DNA from: Erythrocercus mccallii | Taxonomy: Eukaryota; Chordata; Aves; Passeriformes; Dicruridae | Direction of reading: 5' to 3' | DNA: 64,000 bases | Assembly: GCA_013397435.1 (NCBI GenBank) | Contig: VZRG01000287.1 | Span: 62,001-126,000 of the forward strand | Shown: in pieces, positions 48,801 to 61,058 of the stretch | Position numbering within the stretch: the stretch's first letter is position 1 | How the letters are laid out: every line of letters begins with the position of its first letter | The notes under the pieces: model-generated | Seen by the model: the letters and a program-made list of their open reading frames with translations, nothing else | Database searches by the model: none | Told to the model about the DNA's origin: nothing | Made by a program: the position numbers and the translations under genes

Positions 48801-51419
48801 AAACGACCTTGGTTTATTTCAAATTTCATTTTGGCGCAAAGGGTCCAAAGTGTATGAAATGTCGACAAGGAAATCAATAAGGCAGCACTGCACACACAGG
48901 AGACCTGCTGATGGCAAAATCCTATCATTACTAAATCTCAAGGAAAAAAATGTCTGATGAACTTAGTCATTGCCAATTATCTGCGTGGCAGTTGTCTCCT
49001 AGAGATCCTACACTGCACTCACAGGGCAGGCCCTGTCCATACTGACAGAAAGAAGGTCTGCGCCTTGAAGACCTTATTCAGCCTCATATCAGAATGAGAA
49101 ATGGCTGCAGAAACCACTTTTTCAGCACAACACTGGAAGCTGTCCTTCCCCACAGGCAGCTTTGTGGCCTTTTTCCTGTTTATTGCAGTGAATGAAGGCC
49201 CCTCTATTGAAGGTAAGAGCTTGGTGGTACACGTTTCCCTCTGTGTTTTTCATTTTGCTAACGTGGTTTTCTCCTTGATTCCAACAAAGCGGAACAGCTC
49301 AAACTCACAGTTTAATAAGGACAAAGTCTCAGGCAGAATTTCAGCACTGGGATACAAGTTGAATACACCTTTGTAGGTTAAAAGTTAAAAATAAGGCAGC
49401 AAAAGTACTGGTGTCCAGAGCTCACTGTTTCCACCATCAACCGCCCTGTTTTATAGGATTTATAAATCAGCCTTGAAAAGTTTCTCCAGGCTAAATTTTG
49501 GCATAGAAGGTCGCAGGCAACGCTTGGTTTACTAAAACTCATTAAAAATGGTTTGATGTTTTAAATTACACTGAAGCAAGAGAGGAAAAAATTCTATTTC
49601 TGTGGCTTTCAGCATTTCCTCCCCCACCACCCCATCCAATTTGAATTAAAATGTGTCTGAATAACTATGCTAAGGTACCACTTTCTTTTCTTGTGGTGTT
49701 GTCATCAGGTCTTTCTGTGGATAAAGCAGTCCCTTTCTAATCTCCAGAATGTGCAGCTCAGCTGCTGAACACAGTTGGAAAACATTTCCATTTCAGAAGT
49801 GTGTTTTTGCTTTGAAAACTTTGTAAAATCTGTGGCAACTTAATCCATCTGAGACCAGCTGAGCACCCATTTATTTCTCTGTGCTGACCTCAGTGGACAC
49901 TGGGAGAAACAGTATAAGAAACAAATGTGACTCCTTTGGGTAGTTTTTCATTGGAATTATGATATGGGTGGCTGGAAATGGGAAAGGTAGACGGAATAAG
50001 GCATTTCTAAACACAAAGGGACCCAAGTGGAAAAAATCCACCATGAATATCCATTCCCAGTGAAAGGCTCTACATGGATTATTGCCACTTAGAGCAGGGA
50101 TCTTGGAAACCCTGCAGGCTGGGGCAGCAATTAGGAAGTGCTTGGAGGCAGGAGGGGTTTTAGACATCATTAGGAAGGGAATGGAAATCCAAACTACCAC
50201 CACAACCCTGTTTGAATTTACATCTCTTGTGTCTCCTGAGACTGATGTTATCTCAGAATGGATTATTCACCTCAAAAGGAGGGGGAAAAAACCTCACAAA
50301 GATGACCAGAAGTGTGTAACAGTTCCTGCAATAAGGAAAAATCCTATAAAATTGTCCCTTTAGCTTAGCAACAACCAGGATGGACATGATCAGACACACA
50401 GGAAACAATGAGTGACATTGAAAAAGTGAGCAGGGAGTCATTACTCTTCCTTTCTTGAAATACACAGAATAGGAGACATCCAATTCAATTATCAGTCAAG
50501 CAACTCAAAACAAACAAAGTGAAACCGTATTTCATATGGAACATAATTAAATTACCCCAGAAAGCTGTGGAAATTTGAGTGATTGTGCTCAAAACCTGAC
50601 AAGACTTTTTCAAGAAGCACATGTAAGTTTGGAACCATTAACTGCAGTGGCAAGTCCTTATGCCACTGTCTGCCTGAAGGATTTGCCAGGGAAAAGATTT
50701 CACTATAAATGTCTTCTTAGTTATCCTCTTTCCCATAAGATCTGCCACTGGATAGTATCAGAGGTAAGGAATTAGCTTTGATGAGTTTTCTATCTCACCC
50801 TACACAGTTGTTCATAAATTCTTTTCTTACTTTATTTTTGGGTTTATAAATTCCAGCCCCGGAAAAATGTGTTTGATTAATTAAGTTTTATAGCCTGTGG
50901 GAGGGGAAGTCTGTTCTGAAAAGCTTAAAAAAGCACATAAATCTACAAAAGAATGTCCAGCTGAGAGACTGTAGAGATGGGGAGGGCCAATTTTCAGCAA
51001 TAATTGTAGCTGGATGCATCCAGTTATTGATCCACTTCACTCTCATCCTGCATCTTTTCAGGGAGATTCTACATCCACACCTAAATCTGCAACTGTCCTT
51101 GCTGTTGTGTGGTTGGGATGATGAATGTGAACAGCTGGTGCATTCCTGTCACAAAATAAAGCAACACATCCCTTTATGTTGGCTTTGGGAGCCAGGTGGA
51201 GCCCGGGGTCACACATTTCATAACTGAATATTGCTCCTGAAAAACAGAAGCAGTTTATTCAGCAAGTGTGACAAGGTACTAAATTGCTTTTGCCAGCTCT
51301 TGAGGAGTGAACTTTTAATGCCACAACTCCAGGATTCTTGTTATTATCGAGGAATCTTGGTTTTCACTTATAAAAAAAGGAATTTAAGGATGAGCTTCAA
51401 CCTGTTGAAGAGATGGATA
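48801..51419. other. Unassigned DNA
   Basis: No recognised gene or repeat in 2.6 kb. A 24-bp segment bounded by a strong acceptor and donor (49189-49212) and a strong donor-like GAG/GTAAGG at about 50764 are treated as findings only. Confidence 0.45.
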
Positions 51420-52210
51420 TCACAGAATCACAGAATGGTTTGGGTTGGGAGGGACCAGTCCCATGGGCTGGGACACCTTCAACTGGAGCAGTTTGCTCCA
51501 AGTCCCATCCAACCTGGCCTTGGACACTTCCAGGGATGGGGCAGCCACAGCTTCTCCTTATCCCAAGCCCCTCTCCAGCTCTCCTGGAGCCCCTTTAGGC
51601 CCTGCAAGGGGCTCTGAGCTCTCCCTGGTGATGCCTTGGGAAGGCTGATCTGGAACAGAGACTGGACAGAGCTAGAGAATAAAGCAGGTATTTATTGAAA
51701 GGCCTTTAAGGGTACACCTTGGGCAGGACAAGAGCCTGACCAGGGCTACACCCAAGGTGGACCCAAAATGGTCACAAAATGGACAGCCGGTCAAGAGGTC
51801 TCACATTTTTATGAGTTTTGGTTCATTTGCCTATTGGGTTTAATAGTCCAATTACAGCTTCAGGTTATGAAGTCCCATCCTTCTTGTTTCTCTCTTCAGT
51901 CCACTGTTGTTTGTGCTTTTGGGCCTGAAAACTTGTAACAGTTGTCCTTGGTCTCCAGCAGGAAAAGAATTTGTTTTGTCTCCCTGCTCTGTGAAAAGAG
52001 CTGAGTGACACTGAATGTGAGGCTCAGAACTGCACCCCTGGGCAGCACAGAATCTGAAAAACATGAAAGCTGAAACTTAAGGCATGACTGGAGCCTCCTC
52101 CAGGTGAGCACCCCCAGCTCTGCCAGCCTGGCTCCAGAGCAGAGGGGCTCCAGCCCTTGGAGCAGCTCCGTGGCCCCCTCTGGTCTCCCTCCAGCAGCTC
52201 CACATCATGG
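51420..52210 (-). mobile_element. CR1 LINE fragment split by an LTR
   Basis: Antisense CR1 runs 51420-51628 (ATCACAGAATCACAGAATGG to GGCTCTGAGCTCTCCCTGG) and resumes at 52088 (CTGGAGCCTCCTCCAGGTGA), ending near CTGGTCTCCCTCCAGCAGCT. Removing the LTR and one CTGG copy leaves a continuous CR1 that matches the uninterrupted order of the copy at 1021-1990. The CR1 therefore predates the LTR. Confidence 0.95.
51629..52087 (-). mobile_element. Solo LTR, TGATGCCTT family, copy C
   Basis: This 459-bp element starts TGATGCCTTGGGAAGG and ends ACTTAAGGCATGA (one change in the 3' terminus). CTGG is repeated exactly on both sides (51625-51628 and 52088-52091), and the uninterrupted CR1 sequence has it once, so this is a clean 4-bp target duplication. 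The poly(A) signal lies on the minus strand. The short minus-strand frame shared with copies A and B begins with the same residues but shifts frame partway. No internal retroviral genes flank it. Confidence 0.95.
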
Positions 52211-55200
52211 GATGCTTAGTCTGAGTTTCCTCAGTCAATGAAATCATGAAATCATGAAATCAGTGAGTCCTTACAGATTCTACCTCATGAAGCTGCTGGA
52301 GTTGTTTTCTCTCTAGGCAGTGACTAAGCGAGATCTCAGCTAGAACTTGAAATTCCAGAAGGCTGGAGATAGCCGAGACAAAAGCTACCTTAAAATTTAT
52401 TTATTTCCAATAAGAGGCTGCTAAAAATTAGCCAGAAAGACAAAATACAATTTAAATCACCACGTTAAAAAAGCAAGAGATATAACTAATTATAAATCTT
52501 TTGACTTTTTAAAAATCTTTTGATTTTTTTAAAATTTGAAGCCATTTAGGTCCAACACTCCTGACTATCTTTGGGAAGGCATATCAAGAAAAGGAATGTC
52601 CTATAAAAAGAGAAGCTCAGAAGTGTTTTGAATGAATTGTTTATGGCAGTTTGCCTGTTTTTCACACTGTGTTAACAAGAGACTCCTGTTCCAGAGCACA
52701 GGTGCCTTGGGACTTTCTTTATTGGTTCGAAAGGTTTACAGAGACCAAGTTATGAGTTCTTCTTTGAGTTCCATCACAGGGTGTTGTTTTCACTTAGAAC
52801 ACCAAACTGTGTAATGTAATGAAGTTTTTGAAATATTCTCTTCTTCCCCCTAGGAAGGAACTGCTGCTCTCACAGTAACTGAAGAAAAGCCTGAAGAAAC
52901 AAGCTGGCAATTACATAAATTCTCAGACACACATAAAAGGAATATCAAATTTATCTATTCTAGAAACTTCCTGCAGTAGGGGCTAAGCTTTGGGCTGGTA
53001 ATACCTTCAGAAATCGTTTATCTTTCTAAAGGTTCCTCAGATGTTCTTTTAAAATATTTTTCAATAGATAGGACCCAGAACAACAATTTCTGATGGTTTG
53101 GATTAAGTGTGGAGGCAAATAAGAGAGCATCCAAATCCCTGTTGTGATTCAGTAGCTTTGACTTTGTTAAAATGCCCCTGTACAATCTTGTAGAAGACCA
53201 AGGTAGATGCACTTTATCAATATGGAACTTTATCTGTGAGATGTTATCACCTGCTTAACTTAATGTGCTAAAACTAGTCAGGTTCATTAATTTTATCTTC
53301 AGAGATAGTGAGCTTTCCTTCTGAAAAATCCTGCTTGTCCATAAAATGAAGAGTGGTCTTAAAGACTATAAATTCCCTGTTAAGGTTTGAAGCTTTTTTT
53401 TTTTTTTTTTAGTTAGGGTTTTTAAAAAATTATTTCCCCATGAGCAGAAATAGCCAGCAAACTTCCTTTAAGATCCTCTGAAATGAAATGTACCATATTT
53501 TGAAACTGGGTATCATAATCGAGATCAGCAGTTGAATACAATCTTGGAAGACAGAAGGAACTGTTTAACCCATGTGAAATGCTTTGTTCTTCTTTATTTC
53601 AGACGCTTCTTTCTTTTTTTTTTTGAGAAACAGCCAGATAATACACATAAAACTCACCAACTTTTTTTTCCAACAGAAATTCTCATTAGAAAAATTGGTT
53701 TAGACCAGTTCAATAAAACATTCTCCTAAAAATGAACATTTGAACATGTTTCTTGATGTGGATTTGGCTTCTTATTTAGGAGCACACACTTAAATTGGTT
53801 TCAAAAAGAAAGAGCTCTTCAACACATCAGAATTTAAAACTATTTTGTGAGTTTTGGATGGACAATGTCAAGCACTTTGTTGGTTGCATTTAGAGCAGAG
53901 TGAAGAGCTTTAACATGGTGCTGACAACACTGGCTTAAGCCTGTTTGCTTTTGTTCTAAATACTACTGGGCTTTTTTGCCCTAAACCATTGCAAAGTCAA
54001 AGTAATGAGGGGGTAGACATGAGAATTTTATGGCCTTTTGTTTTTGCAGAGAGAGAGAGAGAGAGAAAAAAATTATCTGCCTGTATTGTGTTTAATAGAT
54101 GCTGTGCACTCAAGCAGTAATTTTGAGAAGATGCAGCCAGATATCAATATGACCTGAAATGCTTCACTGCCTCCTGCTGCAGCTCCTGCTCTATAAACCA
54201 CATTCATGAAGATTGAAGAATCCAAGTGGCGCTTGTGTGAGTGCTCCCCAGGGGAATTTCATTCCTGGCTGGAAGTGATGCCAGCGCTGGGCATCTCACC
54301 CAGCCAGGGTGAAACTCCTCACCATGGAGGTGTTTGACACCTCAGAATCATCCTGCCAGGGCAGGGGATGGCTCTGAGCAGAGCGGGACAGAGAACAGGG
54401 AACTAAAACACCTTCACAGCCCCAAAATGACTGCACAGCACACCACTAGCTCATGGTTAAGCAGAGGGAAGTGCAAACAACAATTTGAGCTGTAACAAAG
54501 TTAATGCCTGACACAGGAATTAACAATTTTCATTCTTTACCTCGTTGGTAGACAACTAAACGTCCCTCAAGTGGAATTGTGGATCCTGTGAAGTTAATGC
54601 ACATCTGCTGACTGTGCTGGCCAAGAGGCCTCTGGAAGCTCCCTGAGGACCACCCAGTGCCTGTAGATCATGGGCTAAAAATCACAGGCACTCACCCAAA
54701 CCTGAATAAACCCGGGATGGAAATCAAAAGGAAGTTTCCAAATTCAAGAAGTGCAAGGCTGCGTGTCAGAGCCTTCCAAGAGAAGAAATGGCACAGATCC
54801 TACTTGGCTTCCAAGCTTCAATGATTTATGAATGAGATGGTAAAAGCTCTAAGAATTTAATTTTAGGACTACTTTATGTTTTCTGGTATGTGTCCTTGAA
54901 CTCTTCCAATGAAATATAAAATGGTCAACATGGGAAGCCTTTTAAAACTTAGCTAGAATTTTTGAACATTTAACAGTCCTAGAAATTACTTTTCAAGCTG
55001 CTGATCATTTCTGTGGGGAAAATATTACATAAAACTAGAGACTTTGTTCATAGTCCCACATTTGGAGCTGCTTCATAGTTAAGATTAGTCCTGTGTTTTC
55101 ATACTGAGCACATGGGCACATGCAATAATTCTGATGATTTTAAAAAGTATTGGTCACTGCACTGTTCATGAGTTTTTTCCATAGAGGTCTTCAGTATATC

Positions 55201-55587
55201 CAATACCACTATTGTAATTTCTAGGGTGTATTTACCCTGAGATATTTGAATACAGGCCACAATAGGTCTGGCTTAAATTACAAACTTCTGACTTGAACAA
55301 AATCAAGGTATGTTGGAAGATTATGTGAGAGATTGAAAGCAACAGACCTAATGTTCATTGAGAAATCCCCACCTATTCTCTGAGCTAGGGCAACTGAACA
55401 TGGTTTGATCTTAGTGTCATTTATATTTTGAGATGAAACCAGGTGATCTGAAATAATTCTGAGTGGGATTTACCTAACCCATTCAATTGCACACGTGAAG
55501 TGACTTGAGAATGGCATGGTCAGGGTCACACTCCCTGTGAAGGTCTAACTTCCTTTGGATCCATTAAGAAAAATGTAAATCTGTCCA
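52211..55587. other. Unassigned DNA
   Basis: No recognised repeat in 3.4 kb apart from poly(T) near 53394-53411 and a short (GA)n near 54047-54065. A possible terminal exon (52854-52979) is treated as a finding. Confidence 0.45.
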
Positions 55588-55675
55588 TAAAATCATAGAA
55601 TCAAGGAGTTATAGAACATCCTGAGTTGGAAGGAACCCTCAAGGATCATTGAGTCCAACTCCTGTAGCTTTGCAA
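55588..55675 (-). mobile_element. CR1 LINE 3' terminal fragment
   Basis: AAATCATAGAATCAAGGAGT, then GAGTTGGAAGGAACCCTCAA and CATTGAGTCCAACTCCTG, in antisense. Confidence 0.9.
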
Positions 55676-57119
55676 TTTCTTCTCAACATATTAATTGTTG
55701 AAACAATTGTTGAAAGTCAGCTTAGTTAAGCAAGCCCATTTTTAACATATGTAATACATTATTTTCAGGCCATCCTTGTGCTGGCTTGAGCCCTGCTGCA
55801 GTTTTAAATTCAAACAGCCTGGAAGGAGGCTTTTTGCCTGAATCCTTTTTCTGTTGAAGGCAATGGCAGAAGTCCACTCACTTTAAGGGGAATAAGATCT
55901 GGCACTAGTGAAGATGTTTGGCTAAAGTGCCTTTGCCTGAAAATCACTTTCTTGGGATGTGATCCCTGTTTTGCAGATAGCTTGGATATCTTCTCAAGGC
56001 TATGTCCCTTCTTAGGTACAATGTGCAAACTTTATGCTTCCTTTATTTGCCTAAATTGTTGATGATGACAGCTAAGCCCAGCTCCTGCTTCACAGAACTA
56101 ACTTATCTTACTTTTTTTACTGACTAAACTGGAGCTGGGGGACACAGAGATACCACACAAGGTCTGAGCTCCTGGAAAACCTATGTTACCTTTGAGGTAG
56201 ACTGGTGCAATTCAGTGCAGTGCCTCGCTTTTAATTTTGAGCCAGATAGGGTGATTCCCTGTCTTCTCTATGATATTATTCTTTAAATACCATATATCAA
56301 TATTTAGCCTCTAGGACTTATTTCTGCTTCACCAGAGGCAGGTAATTCACACAAGTGCTTTTCCTTCCTTTCTTCCACCTGTGCTAAGCAGCAGGGGAAA
56401 ACCTCCTCCTCCAAAGATTCTCCCTTTATCCTCTTGGCATGAGCACAAGCAGGAAGCAGGAAATTGCTCCCTTGCAAAATATCTGATAAACTGGCACTTA
56501 GAGCCTGACAGTGGAAAGACACAGCTTTTTATTTCCTTGGACTGAGGTGGAAATTAAAGTTACGTTAGCTGTCTCCTGGGGTATTGATCCTACTGCCTTT
56601 GGAAAGCTGCTGATGTGCACTTTTTGCACAGATGACCTCAGTGAGAAGTGTCCTCAAGTAGAGCCCCCTTGCTGCCACCAGGGATTTCTGGATTCCAGTG
56701 GAAGGAGCTGTGGCTTGTAAGCCCTGCTTGCTGGGATGTTGAGAAAGGGGTAAGGAAGGCAGGTTGATTTTCCTTCTGCTTTTCCTCTCTGTTTCTTTAT
56801 CCTAATAATTATCTTAGTCAAAATTTCTGGGGAAAATGATGAATAAAGTGAGTGAAATTGTTTGCTGGTCTGTGTTGCAGCACAGTTGTGTAGCTGCAGC
56901 CCATGGAGGTTTGGCCGCAGGTTGAAATGTGGATAAATGCTTACCTGACTGTAGGATGTCACAGGAATACATGAAAAGAGGGGGACTGATGGAAGGGGTC
57001 TCCACAGGAGGGCTTGTCCTTCTTTCCCCAGACTAGGACAATTATTTCTGGACCATTTCAGACAGATTTGATCTCCTTCATTCTACAAAAGTATCCTGCA
57101 GTGGTGTTTTCACTGTGTG
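55676..57119. other. Unassigned DNA
   Basis: I see no gene or recognisable repeat. Confidence 0.5.
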
Positions 57120-57360
57120 CCTCAGTGCTGCTGTCCTATAGACACTCTTGGTCTCAGCCCCCACTTTCTTCAGCTCCACAGTTCACTCAACAGTTTGATC
57201 ACTCTCACTCCTCCTCTCTGGATTCCCTCCAACTGGACCATATTTTCTTTCAGCTGTGGTGTCCCTAACTGGACACAGTGTTCAGTGGAGCTGCAAGCCC
57301 AGTTTATGTCTCCCAGAGGGTTTTTGTCTCTGCAAGAGCCTTTCTCATCTCTAAGTCCTT
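57120..57360 (-). mobile_element. Old CR1 LINE fragment (ORF2 end/3' region)
   Basis: TCTGGATTCCCTCCAACTGG, then TTTCTTTCAGCTGTGGTGTC, then CCTAACTGGACACAGTGTTC follows the CR1 block CTCTGGACTCGCTCCAACAG...CTTGTGCTGGGG...CTGGACACAGTACTCCAG in antisense. It is considerably diverged and lacks the 3' end, so the limits are approximate. Confidence 0.7.
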
Positions 57361-59525
57361 CACTAATCCCGGGGTTCCAGCCAAGAGGCAAAACGTTTGC
57401 TTAGGGAAGAGCAGGATGCAAATGTTTAACAAAGCTTTGCTCTGGATGAAGGGAAATTTGTTTATTATTTTTTTGAGTTTTGGGTCACTGGGACAACTGA
57501 ATAGAGGGGCCACTTAAGGTGGCATCAATCAGATCAGAGTCTCCCATCCACTCAGGTGCAGCAAAGCAAACCTGGCTCCATCTCTGCCCACTCCCTTCTG
57601 GGAGGCACAGGGATATATTCCCTGCCTTGGTGTGGGGAGCTGCAACATGCTGAGGTGTGAAAGGAGGGGCTGCGCTCAGACAGGGGCTCACCATGTCAAA
57701 TATTACAATGTTAAATATGTGCTGAGCCCTTCAGGAGCTGTCAGAGGATTTGGTTTGGAACAGTTCCTTGCAACTGGTCAATAGGTAGAAGTTTATGATT
57801 GTTTCCCTATCCAGCTTCAGCTTTGGGTTTTTGGGGTTTTTTTTCCATTTGTTTTTGGTGTATTTGTCATTCAAAACAGTGAAATTTTGTTGAAATTAGA
57901 AGCACTGACCAAATTTCAGTCTTACTTGCTAAAAGCTTTACAATATCTAGTCTTAATTTTAAAGGCTAATGTATAAATAGAAAAAAAAAAAACAAACCAG
58001 GGAGAGTTTAGAGAGGAAATAACCGAATTTTGTGGGATTTTCCTTGAATTTTACTGCAGTATTTGAACTGTCTCCCTGTGACTGACACTTACCTTGCATC
58101 TCCAGTGTGTTTGGCAGGCTGCAGACTCTAAGCTGAATCCTGTCTAATGGTTCCAATTTCTTTATAGGATCTGTGTGCTCAGGACTGATGGAATCAACGA
58201 CTTGATAGGAGGCTCGTTCACAGATAAAACTTCCCAACTTTCCGTGACAGACATTTTCTAATCGGAGTATTTTAATTTAAGCGATCATGTACAAATATTC
58301 AAGGAGATGATTTCAAGAGCAATGACTCCATAGGGACTGTTTTTCTGAAAAATGCCCTACAAACCCCTCACTCACAGCTGCTGATTCATAGGCAGTCAGT
58401 ATCAGATGCACAAATATTAATAAATTCTCTGCAATTCTATTCCCTGTTTGAAAACCGGGGCTGATTTTACTCACACGTTAAATTTAAACTTGAGTTTGAC
58501 AATAACAATATCCATGTCAGTCACACCCATGTCCAGATCAGCTGCCCATGTCATGAAAAGGACAGTGTCTTGTCAAGGGAAGAATTTAAAGGCTTTAGAT
58601 CAGCTTCTGAATTTGTAAAACACTTTGGGAAGTGTGCCAAAGCTGTAATGCAAGCCTGGCCTTTTTAAAGCCCACTGAATTGTATTATTAACCTTGGAGT
58701 AAAAGGAGAGGGGACCATTTTCAAATTTTATTTTGATAATTATCATGTACAAGTGATAGAAAGCAAACAGCAACCTTCCCCTGGACACCTACTCCTCGTT
58801 TGCACATCCTAATTACTTACATTTGCATACACATATGAAAACACGGTGCTTTCCCCATTAGTGTTGATCACATTCCTCATTAAGTTAAGTAAATACCCCC
58901 AAAATACCAACACAGTTGTAGCCGAATTTGACATTGTTCTATACAGACTAACAGCCAGTGCATTCTTCTTGGTTTTTGGTTATGTTGGATAGTAATTTTA
59001 AATGAAAAAAACACAACAACTACATGGTTTGACACTGGAAACAAATGAACTTGTGGCTGGGTCACCTCCTGACTCTGTTCTGGTTTTGGTCTGCAGTTGT
59101 CAGATGCTGGAGAGCTGAGCAGCTGCTGGCACAGGCTTCTAAAACAGCATTTCCTCCCTGTGAGTCCTGAGTCCAACTCTGGGCAGCCCCTGAATCACTG
59201 CAGCATCACCACGGGCTCAGCAGATCCTTCTGCTCTAAACACAGAGATAGTTTGGAGGGGAGGGTGGGAATAAACACATCATATTCCTGCCTGGAAGTCA
59301 GGATGGGTGTTGCATACTGTAGGTATTATTTTGTGGGTGGGATTTTGGTGGAGCTGGTTGGGGAGCATGGAAATTGGGTTTTAAAAAGTGCTGTGAAGTC
59401 GTTCAGGCCACCACTAGTGCCTCTTGCTGGCACAAAAATTCAGCTCAGAATATTAGGGATGAATTGGTCATGACACCAGGATGAATAGCTTAAATCCAGA
59501 GTTTACATTACAAGAGTAACACCTA
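57361..59525. other. Unassigned AT-rich DNA
   Basis: I see no gene or recognisable repeat in 2.2 kb. Confidence 0.5.
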
Positions 59526-59592
59526 AATCACAGAGCTGTAGCTTAGCTTGGGTTGGAAGGGATCTCAAAGACCACCTAGTTCCAACCCCTAA
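59526..59592 (-). mobile_element. CR1 LINE 3' terminal fragment
   Basis: AAATCACAGAGCTGTAGCTT, then GGGTTGGAAGGGATCTCAAA and CCTAGTTCCAACCCC, in antisense. It stops about 10 bp before the LTR. Confidence 0.92.
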
Positions 59593-60286
59593 ATGTGCTG
59601 CTGGCTTGGGTTGCAATATGTAACCAAAAATGTGTATTCTATTTTCCATCTCTTGAAAGTGGTTGGGTAGTTTTTTTTGTTTTTTCTTTATCTCTTGTAT
59701 AACCCATTTCTCATAACTCCAGTGGGGAGGAGGTGGGTGTCTTCTCGTAATGGGCAGCTGTTAAAACCAGGTGGGACAGCATTCTTTATTTCTTCCAGGA
59801 CCCATCCTCCCTCCAGGGGATATCTGCTGTTCAGGGGCCATCCAGGCTCACTGCATGGCTGATACAATTCCATCATCCCATTGGGAGATGCTCCACCCAG
59901 GGGGAGGAGCCCAGCATTCCTACCTGGATAAAACCTGAGAGTCAGAACACCAGGACAGCCTGTGTGCACTGGATTCCCAGAGGAAGACTGGACTCTTCTT
60001 ACCACCACTGGACCCTTTCTACAGGATCATCTCTACCCCAACAGAACCACATCTGTCACTATAGGAGGATTTATTTGGACTGTTCCCAACACCCTGACCA
60101 ATAGGGTGTCAGGTCGTACTCTGACTCTGTCAGGGTTTCTAGGATTTTTGTTTGTTTGTTTGCTTGTTATTTTATACTACTGCGTTGGTATTTTTAATAC
60201 TCCTAGTAAAGAACTGTTATTCCTATTCCCATATCTTTGCCTGAAAGTCCCTAATTGCAAAATCAAAATAATTTGGAAGGAGGGGG

Positions 60287-60752
60287 TGTCAGAGGCCCCC
60301 ATTCCTGGGTGCCTCCTATTTGAGGTTTTTTACCTCAGAGTCCAGTACCAGGGTTTGGAATGAAGAGAGTGGAGCTTGCATCTTTCGGTCTTGGAAGATG
60401 TTTTATTGCTCTTATCTCATTGTGGTGCAACAGGTTTTAACTTGCCTCAAGGCAGAGCTGACAAAGCCCCCATACAGAGATAACAAGGCTCTTTTAAGGG
60501 TTTTTACACCAATTAGCGTGTACAACGTGCTATGTTTATGTTTCTATACCAATAATCACTACTTATTCTAAACACGTAACTTCTACCCAAATTTCATCCT
60601 ACCAATCTATGTATGCCACATCCACAGCAGAAGATGGAGAAGAAGAAGAAGAAGAAGAAGAAGAAGAAGAAGAAGAAGAAGAAGAAGAAGAAGAAGAAGA
60701 AGAAGAACCTGGGTCACCGCCCAGAATCCTCCATCTTGCCTTCATCTACCCC
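60287..60752 (-). mobile_element. Second LTR nested in the TGTCTT LTR, one end in gap
   Basis: At 60287 the host LTR is interrupted by TGTCAGAGGCCCCCATTCC. Read on the minus strand this is an LTR 3' end, closing in TGACA. It has an AATAAA poly(A) signal (TTTATT on the plus strand at 60402-60407) about 115 bp before the end. The sequence continues through a GAA array to CCATCTTGCCTTCATCTACC and is then lost in N. Its other terminus must lie inside the gap (60753-61045), because the host LTR resumes at 61046. The family is not identified. Confidence 0.7.
60638..60707 (+). repeat. (GAA)n microsatellite
   Basis: About 23 uninterrupted GAA units lie inside the nested LTR, shortly before the assembly gap. 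The poly-glutamate and poly-lysine frames across it are artefacts. Confidence 0.97.
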
Positions 60753-61045
60753 NNNNNNNNNNNNNNNNNNNNNNNNNNNNNNNNNNNNNNNNNNNNNNNN
60801 NNNNNNNNNNNNNNNNNNNNNNNNNNNNNNNNNNNNNNNNNNNNNNNNNNNNNNNNNNNNNNNNNNNNNNNNNNNNNNNNNNNNNNNNNNNNNNNNNNNN
60901 NNNNNNNNNNNNNNNNNNNNNNNNNNNNNNNNNNNNNNNNNNNNNNNNNNNNNNNNNNNNNNNNNNNNNNNNNNNNNNNNNNNNNNNNNNNNNNNNNNNN
61001 NNNNNNNNNNNNNNNNNNNNNNNNNNNNNNNNNNNNNNNNNNNNN
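60753..61045. other. Assembly gap (293 N)
   Basis: A run of N. By the logic of the nested insertion it should hold the other end of the inner LTR, one target-site copy, and about 60 bp of the outer LTR. Confidence 0.99.
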
Positions 61046-61058
61046 CCAAGACAGCTGC

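Larger units (their letters stand above)
59602..61053 (+). mobile_element. TGTCTT-family LTR, copy 2, split by a second LTR and a gap
   Basis: The left part (59602-60286) begins TGGCTTGGGTTGCAATATG and matches copy 1 (8734-9379) along its length, including the GGATAAAA TATA-like box and the GTAAAGAACTGTTATTCC block. It stops at TTGGAAGGAGGGGG. Copy 1 continues for about 65 bp more and ends AACCAAGACA. Here the right end reappears after the assembly gap as CCAAGACA (61046-61053). GCTGC lies immediately outside both ends (59597-59601 and 61054-61058), an exact 5-bp target duplication, as expected of an ERVL-like integrase. The two ends therefore belong to one insertion, interrupted by the LTR starting at 60287. 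Confidence 0.88.
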
